From Megamerina dolium (lineage: Eukaryota; Arthropoda; Insecta; Diptera; Megamerinidae), in assembly GCA_963854835.1 (NCBI GenBank), contig OY978525.1, positions 84,036,833 through 84,100,832 on the forward strand: a DNA stretch of 64,000 nucleotides, read 5' to 3'. The position numbers and the translations under genes are program-made. The notes beneath the pieces are model-generated. The model was given only the letters and a program-made list of their open reading frames with translations. It was not told the DNA's origin and made no database searches. Of this stretch, positions 56,635 to 64,000 are shown one piece after another (positions within the stretch are counted from its first letter, which is position 1; every line of letters starts with the position of its first letter).

Positions 56635-57050
56635 TACAGATGAATATATCGTCATCAGGTGCAAAGGCGGAACTGCTGGTGAGGCTGATGCAAGCTATGG
56701 AGGCTAAGGGTATTAATGTAGAAGAACATGAATTCTTTGAGGAAGCCAAGATACATGCATTTGTGCACGCTGAGGAAGAGACCAAGATAGATTCGAGTTC
56801 GTAACTCATGGATTTTATTAAAACCATGACGCTATATCTACAAAAAATGCATCTCGCATTGATTGAGGACTTTAAGAACATGCCGCACCCAAAGATTGCG
56901 TTATTAGAGAATTGCGTATGGAAATTCAAGAAGGTTCGTTTCGCCAAGAGGGTGATATTAGTGAAGGAACACGTAGATGATTTGGAAGAGGTAGAGGTAG
57001 AAACACCAGATCTGGTTGAAGCAGTGTGTCAGGCATCAAGTCCGTAGTGC
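56635..57050 (+). pseudogene. Gypsy gag continuation
   Basis: The gag frame resumes in phase with the piece before the array and runs to a stop at 56802-56804. A further frame (about 56808-57045) with KKVRFAKRVILVKEHVDDLE ends in another stop. No zinc knuckle was seen. Frameshifted. Confidence 0.65.
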
Positions 57051-57445
57051 AGCTGATTCCAGCAGTGGGTTGCCCCATCATTTCAAAATTGCAGCGTGTG
57101 CCAAGCATTGATGGAAAACTGGACAATATGGAGTTCGTGTTAATCCTGGATACTGGCGCATCACATTCTATAATCAAGAGCGATTTGGTAGAGGTTTGAG
57201 CATTTAATGGGAATAAAATTGCGTATAGCAACGGGTGAGGATGCACAAATTCTGGGTAAGATAAAGAAGCTAGTATCTATTAGAAATTGCATGTGGGAGC
57301 ATGAATTCATTGTGGCCGACATCATTGATGACGTAATAATTGGTGTTGATTTTATGATTGACAACGGATTTACGTTAGATTTAAATCAACAGATACTACT
57401 CTATGCAAATGTCGTCGCTATTAAACTTCGGTTACGAGCGTAGTG
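57051..57445 (+). pseudogene. Gypsy aspartic protease
   Basis: LDTGASHSIIKSDLV with the catalytic Asp codon at 57149-57151, then a frameshift at about 57198 and the flap/core part EFIVADIIDDVIIGVDFMID. The IIGVDF block with its following Asp is the second protease signature. Broken by one frameshift. Confidence 0.8.
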
Positions 57446-58943
57446 GAATCATCAAACGAATACTGGCATGTCAACGCCAAAAGGTTCCAGCAAAATCAGA
57501 TGTGGTGGTTTGGGCGCAGATGAATGTGGATGATGGGACAGGGAAGTTGTGGGTAGTGGAAGCGGATAAAGAAATAACGAATAAAAACATCATTCTTAGT
57601 AGGACGTTAGTGGAGCATTAAGAAAATGAAATGGTACTGGTGCGAATCTTAAATCCAATTAATACATCTGCAGCTTTGAAGAAAAGAGTGGTGATTGGTC
57701 ATTACCAGGAAGTTACTGCAATAGTAGACTGCTAAAAGGGTTCGTCGATGAAAAGTGGAAGATCAGGAATGTAGAGGCGCTTGTAGCGAATGGTGACATT
57801 GTTGCTTTCCTTAGTATTTCCCAGTATATTCTAATAATACATTAAAATATTAGCCCACAATGATGGTAGGTGCACATCCTATACTCTATGCATTTCGTCT
57901 GAGGCCATCTAGTGGTAGATAGCGAAGGATCATATTAAATTACCGTAAAGCTACAATAAATTTATTAAAGAAAAAACAGAAAATCTATGATTGGTAATAA
58001 AAATCGCGTGATATATTTACACCTTAGATTTACATGTGCAGATATGTTTGAAGAACTTAAGCATCACTACTGGAAGTAATACAGTAATATTCTAGCCCAC
58101 CAAACCCAATTGAGGTTTCTTTTAAGAAAAACTTGAGGAGGTAAAGACAGTCACTGATCAACGATAGCATAAAGAAAAGGGCCGTGGAGTTCGATAAAAG
58201 GTTCACGTTATCGTGATGAGGGACTATTTCAGCACACTTACATACATTGAAGCATTATATTGGAATGCAGTATAATGTGGTTTAAAACCTTAACTTGCGA
58301 GTGTTCTGTTAAACGTTACTAAGTATCTACCAAACATTCTACTTTTGCTACAATGTTGTAAAAGGTGTTGCTTGTTGGATAAAGTCCTACAAATATTATT
58401 AACATAATCAAATAACTTTTAAAATTATAAATTATGCTGTTAAAGACGAGGAAATCAACCTCAAACAAGAACAAAAACTATAAGAATTTTCTAAAGAAAA
58501 ATATAATCGTACCCGTGCTGTGTTAGTTGTAATTTATGAGCGAGCGTGAAATTGCATCAGGAAGAAGAAGAACCAGTGTACAGTCGCTGATCTAATCATA
58601 ACGGCGGCCCAGAATTAGCCCACATTTCTTTTTGCCATACCAACATCACTCCATATAAAACTTCAATTTTGTATTTCTGAATTTTTTTTTTGTTTGTTTT
58701 CAAAAATTTACTAAAATTTTCTATATAATATCTAATTATGTGCGTGTAAAAGAAAAAAAAATTATCAAACGGAAATTTTCTAGGTTATTAAATTGTTTTT
58801 GTTAGAGTGATACCCTTGAAAGTACTTTCATCGTGGAAGCTGCAAAATGTGAGTATTTGGTTTTTCTCATTTTACACGTATTAGTAAAGAACATTTATTT
58901 TTTAATTATACATATTCTCATTCATTTCCAATTATTACACATA
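57446..58943. other. Gypsy protease-RT linker and unidentified insert
   Basis: The first 250 bp still look like decayed pol linker. Later sequence is AT-rich without a recognised element. TTAGCCCAC-like words occur at 57850, 58094 and 58613. Since the Gypsy frame resumes only near 59990, at least 2 kb here is foreign. Confidence 0.45.
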
Positions 58944-59389
58944 CATTCTGTCAAATAAGTACCCGGAAATAGGAAATTCTTATTTTTAATTTTCCCTCTG
59001 AGAATATTTCAAAAAAATATTTTTCCCAGGTTGGCAAACTGCCAGCCACTATTCTGTGAATTTTTATTACTATGTGTCATTTAGTTTGGTTACGGCGTCA
59101 TTAGGAACAAGTCAACCTTTTGTGTGCGTTGCGATTTCTTCTCGTCCCTCTTTGAACGATTTATACCAATCGTAAACTTGAGTTTTCGACATGGTTGAAT
59201 CACCAAATGTTTTTTTCAACATTTCCAACGTTTTGGCACAAGAAATTTCGTTTGAAACACAAAATTTCACACAAACTCTTTGTTTGATATTTTTATCCAT
59301 AGTAAAAATCAAAAATTTTTTTGAAATATTCTCAGAGGGAAAATTAAAAATGAGAATTTCCGATTTCCGGGTACTTATTTGACAGAATG
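58944..59389 (-). mobile_element. Mariner-derived MITE (446 bp) inside Gypsy
   Basis: The termini CATTCTGTCAAATAAGTACC and the complement of CATTCTGTCAAATAAGTACC are identical for at least 20 bp, with TA on both sides. The minus strand encodes only the first 65 residues of a mariner transposase (CVKFCVSNEISCAKTLEMLK and QVYDWYKSFKEGRE). The rest is deleted. A fourth mariner family in the window. Confidence 0.88.
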
Positions 59390-59549
59390 TATGTTAAAAA
59401 CATTTTATATTTATATATAAATACATATATTACATACATTCTCATTTATTTTCAATCATTACATATATATTAAAAATATTTTATATTTATACATAAATAC
59501 TTTACTTATATCATAATACTTCTAGTATAAATTTACAAAATTAAAATAT

Positions 59550-59709
<160 letters not shown>

Positions 59710-59989
59710 AGAGAATCAAAAGTGGTCTCCTTTTCGTTTGCTATACTTTTTTTGTTGTTTTTGTTCAATTATTTTACTCCTAAATCATTCGCATTTGTGT
59801 TAATAAATATCGTTCAATGAATCTCTAAACGATAATGATTTTTGATTTCCGTGAGGCCGTGGAGATTGGGGTGTAGAGATGTCGTAGGGATCTACAAAAC
59901 AGATATTTTGTTATATGCTACAGGAACTGTTAGAGCAAAAATAAAAGCACAGATGGAAGAATAGGCAGGTGTGCTTACTAATTAGCAAA

Positions 59990-60740
59990 AAGGAAAGGCT
60001 TTACAACTATTGGAGAAGTACAGTTCAATCTTTCTTCAAATAGAAAAACTGGAGGACATCATCGTGAAACATCACATTGATACCGGTGATTCTAAACCAA
60101 TTCGTCAAGCACCACGACGAGTTCCATTGGCCAAAAGAGATGAAGCCATTAAGCTGATTACCGATATGCAGAAACAAAGTATTATTGAACCATCAGCGAG
60201 TTCATGGAGTTCACCAGTTGTGCTGGTAAAGAAAAGGATGGAAGTACTCGATTCTGCGTGGATAACAGAAAGCTAAATGATATCTCAAAAAAAGACAGCT
60301 ATCCACTACCAAGAAGTGCGAAGTGGTTCTCAACTCTTGATCTGCAAAGTGGCTACTGGCAAGTGGAACTTGGTAAGGAGAACAAAGAGAAAACAGCTTT
60401 CAGTATTGGCGATGATGCCATTTGGCTTACGCAATGCGCCACCTACTTTCGAAATTTTGATGGAGCGTGCACTCAGAGGACTACACTGCAAAACGTGCTT
60501 GGTGTACCTCGATGACATTATCGTGATGGGAAAAGATTTTAACGACCACCTGGAAAAGTTGAAAGAAGTATTTGAGCATATACAATCAGTTGGGCTTAAA
60601 CTGAATATGAAAAATTGTTCACTCTTCAGGCGAGAAGTTAAATATCTCGGAAATAAAGTAACAACAGAAGGGGTACATACCGACGAGGAGAAAGTAGCAG
60701 CAGTACAAGAATGGCTTATTCCGTCGATTTTCAGGAGTTA
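59990..60740 (+). pseudogene. Gypsy reverse transcriptase
   Basis: The frame resumes with LLEKYSSIFLQ, then [38 protein letters not shown] (frameshift between), LDLQSGYWQVEL with the first catalytic Asp, MPFGLRNAPPTFE and VYLDDIIVMG (60504-60515) with the catalytic Asp pair. A roughly 30-bp deletion removes the IDTLDT segment seen in the copy at 30.9 kb, and another small deletion hits the block before MPFGL. Confidence 0.87.
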
Positions 60741-61240
60741 AGAAGCTTCCTAGGCTTATGCACCTACTATAGACGATTAGTTCCTGGATTTGCAAACATC
60801 GTCAGCAGTCTACATGAGTTAACAAAAAAGAACAAATCATTTGTATGGGGCGAGGAACAACAGAAAGCATTCGAACAGGTGCAAGAAAGACTCTGTTCAG
60901 CCCTAGTATTAGCGTATCCAGTACCTAGTCAAAAGTTTGAGTGGCTATTGAATAGGTGGTGTGTTCTCTCAGATCATAGATGGGCAAAAAAAAGTAATAG
61001 CATACTACAGTAAAATCCTGTCGAAGCCAGAAAGAAACTACTGTGTCAATCGAAGGAGTTGCTCGCAATACTGGAATGTAAAGTATTTCCATAAATACTT
61101 GTACGGTCAGTCATTTCATCTACGAACTGACCACGCAGCGCTATGGTGGTTACTATAATTTAAAAATCCAGAAGGACAATTGGCGCGCTGGATTGAACGG
61201 ATGCAGTGTTATGATTTTACTATCGAGCATCGTAAAGGAG
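60741..61240 (+). pseudogene. Gypsy RNase H
   Basis: [58 protein letters not shown] and FHLRTDHAALWWLL follow in order, then a stop and FTIEHRKGEHHGNADALSR. The expected DTDASG segment is deleted (it reads KFEWLLNRW in frame), so the first catalytic Asp is missing. Confidence 0.83.
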
Positions 61241-62523
61241 AACATCACGGCAATGCGGATGCTCTATCTCGTTGTACTTGCAAAATGGAATGTAAACATT
61301 GTTCTCGGGTGGAAAGCAAGGAACACATTTTCGACATACGACTTACGAATATATTGCCGGAGGAGTCATGGACCCCCGAACGAGTGCAAGAAGATCAGCG
61401 GAACGACCCAGATCTTGTAAAGATTGTGGAATATAAGGAGCAAGACGTACGTCCAGTTTGGCAGGAAATGAGAGTCCAATAGCAAAGGCATACTGGGCGC
61501 AGTGGCAAAACCTGTATTTACGAGATGGATGTTTATTCCGAAGATGAAGATGAAAAAATCACTAATGATCTTCTAGTGGTACCCAAGGCAAGAATAAATG
61601 AAATGAAAGCTGAGTATCGCAATGCTTCCAGTGGAGGGCATTTCGGAATCACCAAAACCGTAGAGAAAATAGAGAAACGATTTTATTGGGTTGGATGCCA
61701 CGACCATGTCGCTGATTGGATTCAGAAGTGCAGGCAATGTGCAATGACCAAAGATTCCTCTAAGAAAAGTTGAGGTAAGATGCACCAATACATCGTATGT
61801 GCTCCATTTGAGCGAATTGTTATGGACATAGCTGGACCATTTCCAATAAGCAAAGCAGGGAACAAGTATGTTCTGGTGGTTATAGATTACTTCAGTAAAT
61901 GGCCTGAATTATACCCCATTCCAAATAAAGAAGCTAGTTACGGATGTATTCGTCAACCAATGGGTTACTCGTTTTGGCGTACCGATGGAGTTACACTCAG
62001 ACCAAAATCGAAGATGTGCCGTATGCTGGGTATATACAAAACTCGTACAACGCCTTTGCATCCAAAACTGATGGCATGGTGGAACGATTTAACCGTACCT
62101 TGGAGGAATATTTGAGAAAAGTCGTAGATAGATACCAAAGAGACTGGGATGTAGATATACCAATGTTCCTCATGGCATATCGATGCGCACAACATGATAC
62201 TACTACTACTACTACTACTACTCTACTACTCCGGCAATGGCAATTTTTGGAAACGAGTTAAGACTGCCAGCTGATTTGAAGGTCAGGTATGACTTGAAAG
62301 CATATTTAAAAAGGTTCTATGAAGGAGAGCTTGTAATGCTTCATAATCCACAACGAAAGAAAAGCCTGTCCCCTAAACTATAGACTCATTGCGAAGGACC
62401 ATATGAGATTATAGCAAAGATAAACGACGTAGTGTATCGTATTCAACGTGCGTGGAATAAAAGAGCAAAGTTTAAAGTAGTGAACTTGGAGCGACTTGCG
62501 CCATATCGAGGGGAAGTATAAAA
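61241..62523 (+). pseudogene. Gypsy integrase
   Basis: The zinc-binding HHCC domain is visible in GGHFGITKTVEKIEKRFYWV and CRQCAMTK. The catalytic core starts at IVMDIAGPFP (first Asp at 61825-61827), then YFSKWPELYPIPNKEAS. After frameshifts the second Asp region is degenerate and the Glu is in MVERFNRTLEEYL. A Thr codon run has become an (ACT)n microsatellite. The C-terminal domain ends in KVVNLERLAPYRGEV, 37 bp before the 3' LTR. Confidence 0.85.
62197..62223 (+). repeat. (ACT)n microsatellite in integrase
   Basis: About eight ACT units followed by CTACTACTC. They lie where related elements have only a few Thr codons, and the run shifts the frame. Confidence 0.85.
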
Positions 62524-62559
62524 ACTTGTTCGGGACGAACAAGGTTAAGAGGAGGGCAG

Positions 62560-62999
62560 TGTAACGAGTATCCATGGTTGGTTACTCATCACTATTGTGT
62601 ATGACACTATTGCGAATGACACGAATATTGGTAGCATCGAAACGAATGTCAACAAAAAGAAATAAGCGATAACCAGAACAAGCCAAAAAGAAAGAAAGAG
62701 AAGAATCTCGACTAATATAAAGGAAGATTCTGGAGTGTTGCCACAGAGTATAAATGGAGCCAGTTGTTGACAAATGAAATCAATCAGTTGAATGCCGAAA
62801 GTGATCGAGAAAACATTGATACAGTATCAGAGGCAAAAGTTGTAAGTAAATTAAAAAGTTATTTTAAATAGTTGATTAAATAAATTCTTGATGTATATAG
62901 TTCTACAAAATAAGTGTTGCATTTATTATTAACAGAATCCAGAGATCGATTTAGGTTGATTCGAGTAGAGTTAAACGTTCACAAAATATAAACGTAACA
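62560..62999 (+). repeat. Gypsy 3' LTR
   Basis: 440 bp, TGTAACGAG to CGTAACA, preceded by the purine tract AAGAGGAGGGCAG. TATA box TATAAATGG at 62751-62759. Followed by ATAT. Confidence 0.9.
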
Positions 63000-63714
63000 A
63001 TATACAACATTCTGGTTATTTCATCGGTATTCATGTAAACGTGTCAACTTACATATGGGTATGAATGATACAATGAATGGATTGCCACAGAAAAGTGCTG
63101 ACGATTTTGTGCTCGTATTATGAATGAAACCATTTAGCTGAAGTTCTTCCTCTTTAGTAAAACCGGAGGATTGTAAATTTGTTGTTCACCAAAGCCTATT
63201 TTTCAACGTTTCTTCAATATTTTTATTACACACATAATTTTCTTCTAGCCACAAGGAAACGGAATCCACACAATTTATTAAGGGGGGTATAGGATAAGCA
63301 GATTCGGAAAATCGATTTTTTTCTTTTTCATTTTCCAAGACAACGAGACTGCTGCCGGGAACGTACTTTATGGAACTGGGATCGATGATTCAGTGTAAGT
63401 TACAAAAAAAAAATTTTTCCTTTACTTCTTTTGATACCCATATAAAGAGCAAAAATTGCGAATTTTTTGAGTAATTTCGATTGCAAATTTTAACTTTGGC
63501 ATTATATGGGCATTAGGGACAAACAATTTTTTGTTTTTTATATTCACTAAAATAGCCTCTATACGATTAAAATTTTCTCTTTTGTTCCTTTAAGCACTTG
63601 TCCCCTGCCGCCTATGACGAAAGCGATCAAGATCGAATTCTCCAGGAAAACAAAAGAAGGAGAATAAGATGGACATTGATCGCTCCACTAACTCAAATCG
63701 ATCGTTAAACTGAA
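63000..63714. other. No gene recognised
   Basis: AT-rich sequence between the Gypsy 3' LTR and a second Gypsy fragment. Confidence 0.4.
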
Positions 63715-64000
63715 CTATTGATGGAAAAGTGGACAATATGGAGTTCATATTAACCCTGGACATTGGTGCATCACATTCTATAATAAAGAACGATTTGCTG
63801 AAGAGGTTTGAGCCTTTACTCCAAGTAAAATTGTGTGCGGCAACGGGTGATGCACAGATTTTGGGTAAGTGGGAATATGACATCATTGTGACCGACATCA
63901 TCGAAGATGAAGACGAAGGCGTTGATTTCATGATAAATAATGCATTTAAGTTCGAGGTAGGTCAACGGATACTACCAAGAATGATAGAACAAAAGATTGC
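63715..64000 (+). pseudogene. Second Gypsy protease fragment at the window edge
   Basis: Homologous to 57100-57400: the NMEF start, LDIGASHSIIKNDLLKRFEP, then VTDIIEDEDEGVDFMINNAF. The catalytic triad Asp-Thr-Gly reads Asp-Ile-Gly and there is at least one frameshift. It continues past the window. Confidence 0.75.

Noticed and set aside
62524..62559. An envelope gene in the Gypsy element
   Set aside because: Integrase ends 37 bp before the 3' LTR, so there is no room.

Overview
The window is AT-rich, intron-rich nuclear DNA from a higher fly. A tephritid-like brachyceran dipteran is my inference. It rests on the fly-like exons of a TPD52-family gene and on the mixture of mariner, Tc1, piggyBac, PIF/Harbinger, Jockey, RTE, BEL/Pao and Gypsy copies. 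There is no prokaryotic gene organisation. Only one host gene is recognisable, and almost everything else is mobile DNA of several ages, often nested.

Host gene: five exons of a tumour protein D52 (TPD52) homologue lie on the minus strand, in transcription order at 28673-28136, 23009-22885, 18845-18685, 13201-13142 and 11071-10909. Splice sites and phases match across all four junctions (phases 1, 0, 2, 2). The 60-nt exon can be skipped without a frame change. The 5' exon supplies a predicted acidic N-terminal extension of about 179 residues. The last exon(s) are not found. The introns (11-28 kb) carry five mariner copies, two piggyBac remnants, several MITEs, a SINE and a 305-bp tandem duplication.

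Region by region: 0.2-2.0 kb holds a Tc1-type element with an uninterrupted DD34E transposase. 2.2-10.5 kb is a patchwork of Jockey, mariner, RTE and BEL/Pao pieces and a SINE. 10.9-28.7 kb is the host gene. 29.5-36.4 kb contains a TIR element, a SINE, an inverted and duplicated Gypsy/RTE chimera, a Harbinger-like fragment and a mariner remnant. 36.5-40.1 kb is a nearly full-length decayed Jockey element (minus strand) interrupted by a SINE. 40.4-45.5 kb carries non-LTR fragments (one with a 2A-like motif), TTA-flanked MITEs and a solo LTR. 46.3-47.6 kb is a deleted second copy of the Tc1 element.

48.6-63.0 kb is an old Gypsy retrotransposon (two LTRs, tRNA-Leu primer site, broken gag-pol). 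Its gag is split by the most striking object here: a young tandem LTR-internal-LTR-internal-LTR array of a pol-less retrotransposon (49.1-56.6 kb). The middle LTR of the array is a mosaic, with its left part matching the right-hand LTR and its right part matching the left-hand LTR. This is what one unequal crossover between the two LTRs predicts. Each unit also holds a second, LTR-less tRNA-Tyr primer-binding site about 2 kb inside.

A tRNA-derived SINE family has five copies in the window. Three have clear 8-9 bp target duplications, one inside a mariner and one inside the Jockey element. All homology statements come from reading translations by eye; no database search was run.
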